Origin: Rhodobiaceae bacterium
GTDB taxonomy: Bacteria; Pseudomonadota; Alphaproteobacteria; Parvibaculales; Parvibaculaceae
Assembly (NCBI GenBank): GCA_002746275.1
Contig: NVWR01000004.1
Location: forward strand, 211,804-227,370
Reading direction: 5' to 3'
Length of the DNA stretch: 15,567 nucleotides
A model generated the notes under the pieces. The model searched no databases, was not told where the DNA came from, and worked only from the letters and a program-made list of their open reading frames with translations. Shown here one piece after another: positions 1 through 7,857 of this stretch. The translations under genes were made by a program, and so were the position numbers. The first letter of the stretch is position 1. Each line of letters opens with the position of its first letter.

Positions 1-1
1 T

Positions 2-235
2 ACTCTAGAAAAACTCATCAAACTGAAGCTGATCGGTGCACGTTGCGCGGAAGTTCCATTTGTGCTGCTGTATGATCAGAAGATGAGTGCGAGCAAGATG
101 GTCTCGAGTGTCACCACCTTCGGATATATTTCTATGGCGCTTCTTTATCATTGGCCGTTTGGGGGCTGGCGCATAGCAGCCCGACAGCATCGCACCACAC
201 CTGAGAAATCTGTCGACATCGAACATCAAGGTTAG
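2..235 (+). CDS. Glycosyltransferase family 2, C-terminal fragment
   Basis: The reading frame is open from the window edge to a TAG, giving the last 77 residues of a protein whose start lies upstream. The stretch EVPFVLLYDQKMSASKM, followed by a hydrophobic segment (VTTFGYISMALLYHW) and a basic tail, resembles the C-terminal end of GT2 enzymes of the dolichyl/polyprenyl-phosphate sugar transferase type. Members move a sugar from a nucleotide donor onto a lipid phosphate or growing glycan at the inner face of the membrane. The catalytic DxD region is outside the window, so family and donor are inferred from the tail alone. It ends 10 bp before asnB and probably shares its transcript. Confidence 0.72.
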   Translation, partial: TLEKLIKLKLIGARCAEVPFVLLYDQKMSASKMVSSVTTFGYISMALLYHWPFGGWRIAARQHRTTPEKSVDIEHQG

Positions 236-245
236 GAGTAGGCTT

Positions 246-2147
246 GTGTGTGGCATTGTCGGCTTGGTTGATGAGAGCCTAAGTACAGGTGAGCGCGAGT
301 TCATCGTGCGAGCGATGCTGGAGCGGCTGAGTCACCGGGGCCCGGATGGGAGAGGTGTGCATTCTGGCGATGGATTTACGCTCGGACATACACGGCTTTC
401 GATCATCGATCTAACCGACGCAGCAGCTCAACCCATGACTTCAACGAATGGGGAACACACGATCATATTTAACGGCGAGGTCTATAATTATTTAGAACTA
501 CGCCAAAAAATGATACGTGCCGGTCACAAGTTCCGCAGCTTTTCTGACACCGAAGTTCTACTCAATGTGATGGCGGACCGTGGGCCTGATGGGCTCTCCG
601 AACTCAACGGCATGTTTGCGTTCTGTGTGTGGTCGGAGAAGACTGGTGAATGGATACTCGCCAGGGATCACTTCGGCATCAAACCCCTCTACTATGCGCG
701 CACTTCAGCGGGTTTTGTTTTTGCTTCGGAAATCAAGGCGCTTTTTTGCCATCCCGAAGTCAATGCAAAAGTCAACTCATCAGGTTTACAGCAATATCTC
801 GCCTTCCAGTTCTGCCTGGGAGAGGAGACCTTGTTCGATGGCATCTACAAGCTTGCCCCAGGCCACTACCTAACAGGGAAGGGAAGTCGTATTGAGCAGG
901 GTGGTCGATTTTGGGAAACCTCCTATGAGATTGATACTGAGCATTCAGAAGAATATTTTCGGGATCACTTGCTCCAACTCCTCGAAGACAGCGCCCGCCT
1001 TCAGATTCGTGCCGACGTACCAGTGGGCGCCTACCTTTCCGGAGGTATGGATTCCAGTGTAGTTAGTACAATGGCTGCAGGTGTTCTCGGCGAGCAGATG
1101 CCTGTCTTTTGCGGTAAATTTAACGAGTCAGCAGCGTATGATGAGTCCCGCTATGCAAAAGAAGTGGCAGAGGATATTGGGGCTCGATACGTGGAATGTG
1201 TGCCCACAGCACAGGATTTCGTCGACAGTCTGCCACATCTAATTTGGATGCTGGACGAACCGGTCGCAGGGCCTGGGTTATTCCCGCAATACATGGTTAG
1301 CCGTGTTGCGGCAAAAGAGGTTCGCGTCATACTCGGCGGACAAGGTGGTGATGAAATTTTCGGCGGATATGTGCGGTACATTCTTGGCTACCTCGAACAA
1401 GCTCTGAAGGGAGCTATTTTCGAGACTGCTGAAGAAGGCCAACATGTCGTTACCTTCACCTCGATTCTGCCGAACTTGCCCTTAATACGTTCGTACGTTC
1501 CGATGCTGAAGCAGTTTTGGGCGGAAGGTTTGTTTGATGATATGGATTCCCGCTATTTTCGCCTAGTCAATCGCATGCCCGACGCGCAACGCTTGCTCAG
1601 CAAGGACGCACTGGAACAGTTCGACGGCGAACAAGTATTCGAAGATTTTCGGACAATTTTCAACGCCCCGGATACAAATTCGTATTTCAATAAAATGGCG
1701 TACTTCGATCAAAAGACCCTTCTGCCCGCCCTCCTACAAGTTGAGGACCGAGTCAGCATGGCCGTTTCTTTGGAATCCCGCCTCCCCCTTCTCGACCACC
1801 GGATTGCTGAACTAGTCGCCCGAATGCCGCCGACGATGAAATTTGGGGGCGGACAAACCAAGCACATTTTGCGCCGTGCTGTCGAGAATGTTCTTCCCAA
1901 GAGCGTCCTCAACCGAAAGGACAAAATGGGATTTCCTGTTCCGCTGAAGGAATGGCTTGCTGGCGGCTGTGTCCGCGACTTCGTAGGCGATGTTCTCGGC
2001 AGCCGTGCCTGCAAAGAACGCGGCCTTTTCGACCCCCAAAACTTGGACCTCCTTATGGACCCAAATGTCTCGTTCGGTCGGCAGTTATGGGGCGCGTTAT
2101 CATTGGAGCTGTGGCATCAAACATTCATTGACGCTAAGCTGGACTGA
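246..2147 (+). CDS. asnB: Asparagine synthase (glutamine-hydrolysing), AsnB family
   Basis: This 633-residue protein has the full two-domain AsnB layout. The GTG start at 246 is fixed by the family: after removal of Met, Cys2 of MCGIVG is the nucleophile of the class II glutamine amidotransferase domain (about residues 2-200, with SHRGPDG and FNGEVYNY). An AGGAG lies at 234-238, 7 bases before the start. The synthetase domain carries the ATP pyrophosphatase loop SGGMDSS (265-271) and GGQGGDE (364-370). Known chemistry is ATP-dependent transfer of glutamine ammonia to a carboxylate through an acyl-adenylate. In glycan loci such paralogues are often thought to amidate uronic acids or amino acids on a sugar rather than make free asparagine; here that is inference from context. 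It lies 10 bp after the GT2 gene and before a 376 bp spacer. The family is certain, the substrate is not. Confidence 0.95.
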   Translation: MCGIVGLVDESLSTGEREFIVRAMLERLSHRGPDGRGVHSGDGFTLGHTRLSIIDLTDAAAQPMTSTNGEHTIIFNGEVYNYLELRQKMIRAGHKFRSFSDTEVLLNVMADRGPDGLSELNGMFAFCVWSEKTGEWILARDHFGIKPLYYARTSAGFVFASEIKALFCHPEVNAKVNSSGLQQYLAFQFCLGEETLFDGIYKLAPGHYLTGKGSRIEQGGRFWETSYEIDTEHSEEYFRDHLLQLLEDSARLQIRADVPVGAYLSGGMDSSVVSTMAAGVLGEQMPVFCGKFNESAAYDESRYAKEVAEDIGARYVECVPTAQDFVDSLPHLIWMLDEPVAGPGLFPQYMVSRVAAKEVRVILGGQGGDEIFGGYVRYILGYLEQALKGAIFETAEEGQHVVTFTSILPNLPLIRSYVPMLKQFWAEGLFDDMDSRYFRLVNRMPDAQRLLSKDALEQFDGEQVFEDFRTIFNAPDTNSYFNKMAYFDQKTLLPALLQVEDRVSMAVSLESRLPLLDHRIAELVARMPPTMKFGGGQTKHILRRAVENVLPKSVLNRKDKMGFPVPLKEWLAGGCVRDFVGDVLGSRACKERGLFDPQNLDLLMDPNVSFGRQLWGALSLELWHQTFIDAKLD

Positions 2148-2523
2148 TTATACTTTTTTCAGATTGGTTCTCAGCACTGGACGGCCTTCATCAAATCGAA
2201 AATGCTGCTCTAATATAGTTTAGCTGGTTTCAACCAATTTCTGAAAAGACTGCCGATAAATGCGGTTCACGACGCCGGTCATTAAGGAGCTGAAAAATAC
2301 CCGCAGATATTCCCGCCCTATCCTGAACTTATGTAGCCTAGATGCATTTTCGCCTACAAATCACAATCGCGGTCACAACATGACCTTTAGCACTTACTGG
2401 ATTACCACAAACCGTTGAGAATGATATTGATCCAGGATGTGCATTGCCCGATGTAAAATTGCTTGCTAACAGTACGTTTATTTTTGCACTCCTAATTCAA
2501 ACATCCTTAGACGATCGTGTTTC
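2148..2523 (+). other. Non-coding spacer, probable transcription-unit boundary
   Basis: These 376 bp hold no convincing reading frame on either strand and are visibly richer in A and T than the flanking genes. I see no strong intrinsic terminator right after asnB; the best inverted repeat is listed separately at 2371-2385. A TAAAAT hexamer at 2454-2459 resembles a sigma-70 -10 box. The nearest -35-like hexamer, TTGATC at 2428-2433, is spaced too widely (20 bp), so promoter assignment stays weak. The gene that follows has no clear Shine-Dalgarno sequence within 15 bases of its ATG. Confidence 0.5.
2371..2388 (+). promoter_or_regulatory. Palindrome GGTCA-N5-TGACC, operator or weak terminator
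   Basis: A perfect 5-bp inverted repeat (2371-2375 and 2381-2385) with a 5-base centre CAACA is followed by only three T residues. The short stem and T tract make it a poor intrinsic terminator. The spacing of the half sites would suit a dimeric regulator upstream of the methyltransferase gene. No regulator is known for this site and a 10-base palindrome can arise by chance. Confidence 0.2.
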
Positions 2524-3405
2524 ATGGACCAGCCGTTTTCAATACCTTCCCTATTCTGTTGTCCTAACTGTCAAGCCTCATTGACGACAGATGGGGAAAG
2601 TCTTGTATGCGAAGGTCAGTCATCACACAGATTTTCTGTTACCGACGGGGTTATTCGCTTTGTCGACTTGCCGGGCGCGCAGAGCTATACAGATCACTGG
2701 CGTAGCTACGCGGGCGCAGCACCACAGCAGCAAAAACTCGCCCAAGCCAAACGCTTTGTTCAATGGCTACTGAAGAATGTTAACGCAGATAAGCCGATGG
2801 TTATTCTGGATATTGGCTGTGGAGATGGCAACCACTTACCTTTTCTTCCCGCCAATGCTGTCAAAATCGTGTTAGATTATTCACATGCTATTGATGTCGC
2901 CCGCACTCGCCATGGTCACTTGCCAAATATATATTTCGTTCAAGCAGATGCTCTCAGCCTGCCCATCCACTCAGAAAAAGTAGATGTTGTCTTTAGTTAT
3001 GGCTGCATAAATTGCGTTCCTGATATGGACCAGGCCATCGCCGAAGTAGATCGTGTCACTGGTCCAGATAGCACCATCGGATTGTGGGGATGGGGTACGC
3101 AGAGTGCCTTACTGGCCAACGGTTTGCATTTGTGCCGTCTTCTCTATCGCCTGATACCAGCCGCTTTGAAGCCTTTTTTCGTGAATGCGCTGGTTCCCAT
3201 CGTCGCATTAACCGGGAACTCCAGCGACATTACAGCACGCAATAGCTCTTTGGCAGCTTGTCGTGAAATTGTCTCAACCAATCTGAGCCCGGAAAAACTT
3301 CACCTCTTCCACCGTGACACTTGGACCGATTTCGTCCCACAACATTGGAAAATCCAGGACACCTATGATATCTCATGCGGCCAAATTTTTAGTCGCGAGG
3401 AATAA
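2524..3405 (+). CDS. Class I SAM-dependent methyltransferase with N-terminal zinc ribbon
   Basis: The 293-residue protein starts with a Trm112/YcaR-like zinc ribbon: CPNC at 13-16, Cys29 and His35, ending in TDGVIRFV. A Rossmann methyltransferase domain follows, with motif I ILDIGCGDG (Asp96), then a QADALSLPI segment matching the acidic-loop region and a VVFSYGCINCVPDM stretch matching motif IV. Such ribbon-methyltransferase fusions are common in glycan and natural-product loci and methylate O, N or C atoms of small molecules or sugars using S-adenosylmethionine. The substrate here is unknown. The last 100 residues contain a hydrophobic stretch (LLYRLIPAALKPFFVNALVPIVAL) that could lie against the membrane or form a substrate cap. 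There is no clear Shine-Dalgarno site, and no alternative start exists before the upstream in-frame TAA at 2467. Its TAA overlaps the next ATG by one base (TAATG), so translation of the two is probably coupled. Confidence 0.85.
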   Translation: MDQPFSIPSLFCCPNCQASLTTDGESLVCEGQSSHRFSVTDGVIRFVDLPGAQSYTDHWRSYAGAAPQQQKLAQAKRFVQWLLKNVNADKPMVILDIGCGDGNHLPFLPANAVKIVLDYSHAIDVARTRHGHLPNIYFVQADALSLPIHSEKVDVVFSYGCINCVPDMDQAIAEVDRVTGPDSTIGLWGWGTQSALLANGLHLCRLLYRLIPAALKPFFVNALVPIVALTGNSSDITARNSSLAACREIVSTNLSPEKLHLFHRDTWTDFVPQHWKIQDTYDISCGQIFSREE

Positions 3406-5036
3406 TGGCCAGTCCAGCCGAGCTCCCTGTTTACTTGCGAGAGGTAGAGACAGTCCTTCCAAGGATCTTGGCTTCATTCGACAGAGACCCTCTATCACCC
3501 ACCTTTGGAGTTGGCGACCGAACCTACTGGGCTTGGAAACTCATAGACTTCGCAAACGCTACGCCTCAAGGCTACGTTCATGGGCTGGCACGTTTAGTGG
3601 CTTCGGACCTGCTTCCGGAATGGCTTTCTAAGGATGCCGTTCTCCGCCGTATTGAGGAAATCATAACGGGAACCTCTAACATCCTACGAAAGGATGGCAG
3701 TCTGGAGGAGGCCCTGCCCTTCGAGAAATCCTTTTGTGTTACCGCACTTATAGCATTCGATTTACTGGCAGCCGATGAGTTGCTGCAAAATCATCTAACG
3801 CCAACTGTACGTAAAAAATTGCGTGACGTGGTCAGGCCGATGATTAGCTTTTTGCATAAGGCCGACGAAAAGCACGATCTCATCTCAAACCACCTCGCTA
3901 CCGCTTCTGCCGCTCTGTTCCGGTGGACAATAGCAACGGGTGAGCCCGGGGAAGATCGCGGCCGGATTTTCCTTGAGCGCATCCTACAATATCAATCTAA
4001 GGAAGGCTGGTTCAATGAATACGGTGGTGCCGATCCGGGGTATCAAAGCTTAGCTACATATTATCTGGCTGATCTGCACCGCTGTCGACCTGACCTCCAA
4101 CTTATCGAACCTCTACGAAACTCTCTAAGGTTCCTATCACACTTCCTACACCCTGATGGCTCCTTTGGCGGGCTTTATGGAAGCCGCAACACGCGTTTTC
4201 TCGTTCCTGCCGGGCTGGAGGCTCTAGCCCCGGAGATCAGCGAAGCGCGAACTCTGGCCCATGCTGCGCGGACTTCTATTGGGAACCGTACAACGGTGTC
4301 TCTAAGTGCAATTGACGCACCTAACTTGGCGCCAATGTTTAATGCATATTGTTGGGCAGCGGCGGAACAGGCCAAGCGCCCCAGCCTCGCTCCGGCTCAA
4401 CCTGCTCCGTGGCAACAAGAAGAAAAGAAACGGGTCATTTTCCACCAAGCCGGCCTTATTGTAGACTGGGCGCCAACACATTACGCCGTTGTTTCTACGA
4501 GAAAGGGCGGGGCCTACTACTATTACGATCGGCAAGACGGAAAGACACAAATCGATGGTGGGCCGTTGGCAACTGATCGGCGAGAAAATTACTACACAAC
4601 ACAACGGCGCCTCAAAGGAACTTTCGAGACAAAGGGTGCGGAAATCGAGATCAAGGCTCCGCTGGGAAAACTTTCGCACCGTCTGCCTAGCCCGCTAGAC
4701 TTCGTAATTCTCCGCTTGCTGAGCCTTAGTGTGATGCGCAGTAGAATTTTGAGTAACTTGGTGAAGCGATTGCTTGTCCGGCTCCTTATTACCGACCACG
4801 GCTCCGGCAAAAATAATGTCAACGTTTGCCGTACCATCAATCTTGACCCAAAATTGAGTGTTCAGGACAATATTCTCGGTGAGAAAAGTGGTCTAACTCT
4901 CTTGCCGCCCGGGCAGGCATACTCCGCCATCCACATGGCCAGTCAAGGCTACTGGCAACGCGGAGATGATATCCCCTCTGGTAATTCCCTAGGCTCTCCG
5001 ACTTCCACAACTATTTGGGAGTCGCAACCGAAATGA
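3405..5036 (+). CDS. Heparinase II/III-like alpha/alpha-toroid protein of unknown function
   Basis: This 543-residue protein has no signal peptide and no clear membrane segment. Residues about 1-325 are helix-rich and read like an alpha/alpha toroid; residues about 340-543 are strand-rich (VIFHQAGLIVDW, HYAVVSTRKGG). This order matches the heparinase II/III and alginate lyase fold. Three landmarks resemble catalytic regions of those lyases: SNHLATASAAL (161-171, compare the NNHxxAE motif), NEYGGADPGYQ (204-214, compare ExxPGYH) and DGSFGGLYGSRN (251-262). Family lyases cleave uronate glycans in the periplasm or outside the cell, whereas this one should be cytoplasmic and sits in a biosynthetic operon. 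It is therefore either a processing enzyme for a lipid- or nucleotide-linked intermediate or a non-lyase relative. It is coupled to the methyltransferase (1-nt overlap) and to the aminotransferase (ATGA overlap). I am fairly sure of the fold and not of the activity. Confidence 0.7.
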   Translation: MASPAELPVYLREVETVLPRILASFDRDPLSPTFGVGDRTYWAWKLIDFANATPQGYVHGLARLVASDLLPEWLSKDAVLRRIEEIITGTSNILRKDGSLEEALPFEKSFCVTALIAFDLLAADELLQNHLTPTVRKKLRDVVRPMISFLHKADEKHDLISNHLATASAALFRWTIATGEPGEDRGRIFLERILQYQSKEGWFNEYGGADPGYQSLATYYLADLHRCRPDLQLIEPLRNSLRFLSHFLHPDGSFGGLYGSRNTRFLVPAGLEALAPEISEARTLAHAARTSIGNRTTVSLSAIDAPNLAPMFNAYCWAAAEQAKRPSLAPAQPAPWQQEEKKRVIFHQAGLIVDWAPTHYAVVSTRKGGAYYYYDRQDGKTQIDGGPLATDRRENYYTTQRRLKGTFETKGAEIEIKAPLGKLSHRLPSPLDFVILRLLSLSVMRSRILSNLVKRLLVRLLITDHGSGKNNVNVCRTINLDPKLSVQDNILGEKSGLTLLPPGQAYSAIHMASQGYWQRGDDIPSGNSLGSPTSTTIWESQPK

Positions 5037-6277
5037 TCCCGCGGTTCACACCTAGCATGGAGTGGTGCGATATCTGGGCCGCCTCCAGCAACAGCCTGCA
5101 TCAAGATCATGCGGTAGCCTCGTTTGAGGCGGTTTTCGCCGAACACGCAAATCAAGAGTACGCTGTCGCGTTTCCATATGGACGGACGGGCCTCAACTTT
5201 CTTCTACGTGCCCTCGGATTGGACAATAGGGAAATCATCTGCCCGGCTTATACCTGCGTAGTAGTACCCAATGCCGTAGTCTATTCAGGCAATCGTCCTG
5301 TCTTTATCGACTCATCGCGTGACGATGCCAACATGGACATCAGAGCTGCAGAACAAGCAATTACAGATAATACCGGCGCTATCATAGCTACATCAATCTT
5401 CGGACATCCTGTAAACTTAGACCTCCTTGACGAACTGCGATCGCGACACCCTAGTCTGCCAATCATTCAGGATTGCGCGCATTCCTTCTTCGCAGATTGG
5501 GACGGACGACCCGTTCATAAGGAGGGTTGCGCCACCTTATTTGCGTTGAATATTTCGAAACTTTCTTGTTCGGTTTTTGGTGGTATGGTCACCACTGATG
5601 ATCACGCACTGGCCCTTCGTTTAAGAGAGCTTCGGGATGCGGAATTGGCACCAGCGACGACATGGAAAACGGTATCGCGGTTCCTCTACTCCGTCGCGGC
5701 CGTCACAGCCTTTAACTCTACCCTTTATGGGCTCACCCTGAAGCTACAACGTGCGCATCTCCTTGACCGCTTCACCAAATACTACGAGGCCAACCTGATC
5801 GACATGCCTGACGATTGGCTGGACGCGCTGTCTAACTTTGAAGCTCGGGTTGGCATATCAAGCCTGACCCGTTTGGGGGACAGGATAAGCGCGCGGCGAC
5901 AATATGCGACTTACTACCGCGAAAAACTGAAAAACCATCCCGCTATCCGTTTCTTCCCACTGCCGCCGCAAGCCGACGCCAGTTATTCTCATTGCGCCGT
6001 ACTCGTTTCAAATCCGCAGGAAGTACGTGAAACATGCCGGCGTCAGGGAGTTGAACTGGGAGAATTGATCGAATACGTCGTCCCACTGATGGATGCCTAT
6101 CGCGATACAGCAGAAACCGCAGGTGATTTTTTAGTCAGCAAGGCAATTTCAAACCGTGTAATAAATCTGCCGGTCGCCTCAAAATTTGTTCAGAGCCATG
6201 CGGATCGCGCCATCAAGGTCTTGCTGAAAGTTCTAGAAAGCCAGCCCCCCGCACCTGATTTATTGGAGTGTGCTTGA
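5033..6277 (+). CDS. DegT/DnrJ/EryC1/StrS-family PLP aminotransferase
   Basis: The product is a 414-residue fold-type I enzyme using pyridoxal phosphate. The ATG at 5033 gives an ATGA overlap with the toroid gene and the family-typical opening MIPRFTP. A TTG 18 bases upstream is less likely. The sequence YGRTGLNFLLRALGL (cofactor phosphate region), Asp147 and His150 in QDCAHSF, and Lys176 in NISKLSCSVFGGM (Schiff-base lysine) are all in place. Family members transfer an amino group from glutamate or glutamine to a keto-sugar nucleotide, giving amino sugars for O-antigens, capsules and antibiotics; a few are dehydratases without lysine, which is not the case here. The lysine context (SKLSCSVFGG rather than the usual KxxxxGEGG) is a divergent form, so the substrate could differ from common UDP- or dTDP-sugars. 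It ends 1 nt into the next gene. Confidence 0.88.
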   Translation: MIPRFTPSMEWCDIWAASSNSLHQDHAVASFEAVFAEHANQEYAVAFPYGRTGLNFLLRALGLDNREIICPAYTCVVVPNAVVYSGNRPVFIDSSRDDANMDIRAAEQAITDNTGAIIATSIFGHPVNLDLLDELRSRHPSLPIIQDCAHSFFADWDGRPVHKEGCATLFALNISKLSCSVFGGMVTTDDHALALRLRELRDAELAPATTWKTVSRFLYSVAAVTAFNSTLYGLTLKLQRAHLLDRFTKYYEANLIDMPDDWLDALSNFEARVGISSLTRLGDRISARRQYATYYREKLKNHPAIRFFPLPPQADASYSHCAVLVSNPQEVRETCRRQGVELGELIEYVVPLMDAYRDTAETAGDFLVSKAISNRVINLPVASKFVQSHADRAIKVLLKVLESQPPAPDLLECA

Positions 6278-7815
6278 TGCAGTTGCGCGACTTCTTCCTC
6301 TTCCCGCTTCTCTCCTTCCGCTATCTAATAGGAGGCTTGTGGACAGCTCGGGTATTGGTGACGAAGCCGTGGGGGAACTATCACCGCTTTGACCCGTGGC
6401 CGGGGATTAATGCGCTCTCCTATTGGACTTGCGCCCTGATCATCCATCGCCATGGACGATCAGGCACTTGTCCCTATATCGGGTTTGGCAATTACCCATT
6501 AGAGCGTTGGCTTTATTACCCAGTAATAGCGCTGTTTCTATATTGGGGTGGCAGCCATGTATTAATGATCGTGTGTTCTCTTGTCTGGTATAGCAGCCTG
6601 CTGCTGTGGCTTGGACAGACGCCGACCGTGATGCTGGCTGCGACTATGGGCGTTATGCTGTTTAGTCCGGTCTTTTACTCGCTGGTCCTTATCCGCCAAA
6701 ACTACAATCTTCTGGGTTGGGTCTTCTTTGCCCCAGCGGTCTACTGTGTCATGCAAGGACATTGGGAATGGGCGGCCATTCTGTGGCTGGGGGCAAGTTT
6801 TGGGAGCATTACGGCGGCAATTTTTGGAATTGTTCTCTCAACCGCCGTCGCTGCGGCTTCACTGAGTCCCATGCCGATTTTGGTGCTACTGCCTGCCGTT
6901 CTGAAAATGGCGACACACTTGGTCCCAGCTTTCGCCAAAGGAACGCTCCTAGAAACTGTACGTATTACACTCGGCTCAATTGGTGCGGACGAAAGTTCAG
7001 CGACACTAAAGCGACCGGTCCGCGGCTTACTCAAACGGCGGGCAGATATCTACCAAATTTTCCTGTTTATTCAATTTTCCGTTGTCGCGTGGTGGATCCC
7101 CGGAGAGCCCCCTGTCGTATTCCTTGCTATTGTGTTTTTGTTGCTGTTCAACAATCTCATCGCACGATTTTCCGATCCTCAGTCGATTTGGATAGCTGGC
7201 CTAATCACAAGCGCCATGATCGTGCTTCAATTGGCTCATTGGGAGGTTTTTGCATCCTTTGTTTTACTTATTATGCCTCACCCGCGACGGACGAGACTTT
7301 TTCGTCACAAAAAAGGCCAGCTGCTTCCCGTTGCCCGTCTCTTTGATGTCGAACGTGTACTGAGCCCGCTACGCGACTTCCTTGCGCCCGTGCCTGAAAA
7401 TGGCAAAGTTTTGTTTGCCTGTCCTGACCCTGAGGGGAACCTTCGTAATGTTTATGGGGGCCAGCGGGTTTTGCAAGAGGCACTCGCCTATGTTGCCGCG
7501 CAGCGTCGTATTCACCACCTGCCAGACTGGTGGGCGATATATGACAGCGAGGTTTTGAATATTCCTGTCCCCTGGGGCATTACTCCGGCGGAGGTTCGCT
7601 CCAACATGGAAAAATTTTCTGCCGACTATGCCATAGTCTCAACTTTTGAGGGGGTTGATGTTTCAGATGAGTGGGCAGCAGCCGGATATCAGACAATAAG
7701 AAAGTTGGACTGGTGCGCCGACACTGGGCTAACAAAAAACAACCTTCCAGTTAAGAAGATCCAACCGCCAGTTTGGCATCTCATGAAATTGGAAAAAGAC
7801 GCAAACCAAGAGTAG
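6277..7815 (+). CDS. Polytopic membrane protein with C-terminal soluble domain, GT-C-like, unknown
   Basis: The protein is 512 residues from the ATG at 6277, which overlaps the previous stop (TGATG) and has a GGAG at 6265-6268, 8 bases upstream. A GTG three codons earlier is possible but destroys that spacing. Hydrophobic helices lie at about 80-112, 116-139, 145-160, 166-195, 199-214 and three to four more between about 255 and 345. A soluble tail follows from about 365 (FACPDPEGNLRNVYGGQ... DYAIVSTFEG... KLDWCAD). Multi-helix cores with an Ile/Val-rich Rossmann-like tail occur in GT-C glycosyltransferases, which use polyprenyl-phosphate sugars outside the cytoplasm. I do not see a definite catalytic DxD or ExD; the loop KPWGNYHRFDPWPG (30-43) is the best candidate. 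A polymerase or a scaffold is an alternative. It is last in the coupled run from 2524 and is followed by a hairpin. Confidence 0.6.
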   Translation: MQLRDFFLFPLLSFRYLIGGLWTARVLVTKPWGNYHRFDPWPGINALSYWTCALIIHRHGRSGTCPYIGFGNYPLERWLYYPVIALFLYWGGSHVLMIVCSLVWYSSLLLWLGQTPTVMLAATMGVMLFSPVFYSLVLIRQNYNLLGWVFFAPAVYCVMQGHWEWAAILWLGASFGSITAAIFGIVLSTAVAAASLSPMPILVLLPAVLKMATHLVPAFAKGTLLETVRITLGSIGADESSATLKRPVRGLLKRRADIYQIFLFIQFSVVAWWIPGEPPVVFLAIVFLLLFNNLIARFSDPQSIWIAGLITSAMIVLQLAHWEVFASFVLLIMPHPRRTRLFRHKKGQLLPVARLFDVERVLSPLRDFLAPVPENGKVLFACPDPEGNLRNVYGGQRVLQEALAYVAAQRRIHHLPDWWAIYDSEVLNIPVPWGITPAEVRSNMEKFSADYAIVSTFEGVDVSDEWAAAGYQTIRKLDWCADTGLTKNNLPVKKIQPPVWHLMKLEKDANQE

Positions 7816-7844
7816 GCAAAACCCTATCACAGCCGAGGTTTTGC
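7816..7844 (+). promoter_or_regulatory. Perfect 8-bp intercistronic hairpin
   Basis: GCAAAACC (7816-7823), starting at the base after a TAG stop, is the exact reverse complement of GGTTTTGC (7837-7844), with a 13-base loop. No T tract follows, so it is not a standard intrinsic terminator. The stem ends four bases before the AGGA (7849-7852) of the next gene. It could protect the upstream mRNA 3' end, act in processing, or uncouple translation of the two groups. Confidence 0.45.
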
Positions 7845-7857
7845 AACGAGGAAGCGC

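Noticed and set aside
5..304. A minus-strand open frame across the GT2 tail and asnB start
   Set aside because: It covers two better-supported + strand genes and shows no family features.
2229..2240. TGGTT-TC-AACCA as a terminator after asnB
   Set aside because: The 2-base loop cannot form a stable hairpin with the full stem and no T tract follows.
2428..2459. Sigma-70 promoter TTGATC with TAAAAT
   Set aside because: The 20-bp spacing is outside the usual range and the boxes are not both strong, so it is noted only within the spacer entry.
4302..4679. A 125-codon minus-strand open frame within the toroid gene
   Set aside because: It is antisense to a gene with fold-consistent sequence and has no recognisable domain; it is a coding shadow.
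6717..7346. A 209-codon + strand open frame inside the membrane protein gene
   Set aside because: It overlaps the hydrophobic frame completely, its composition is basic and irregular, and the coupled gene at 6277 explains the region.
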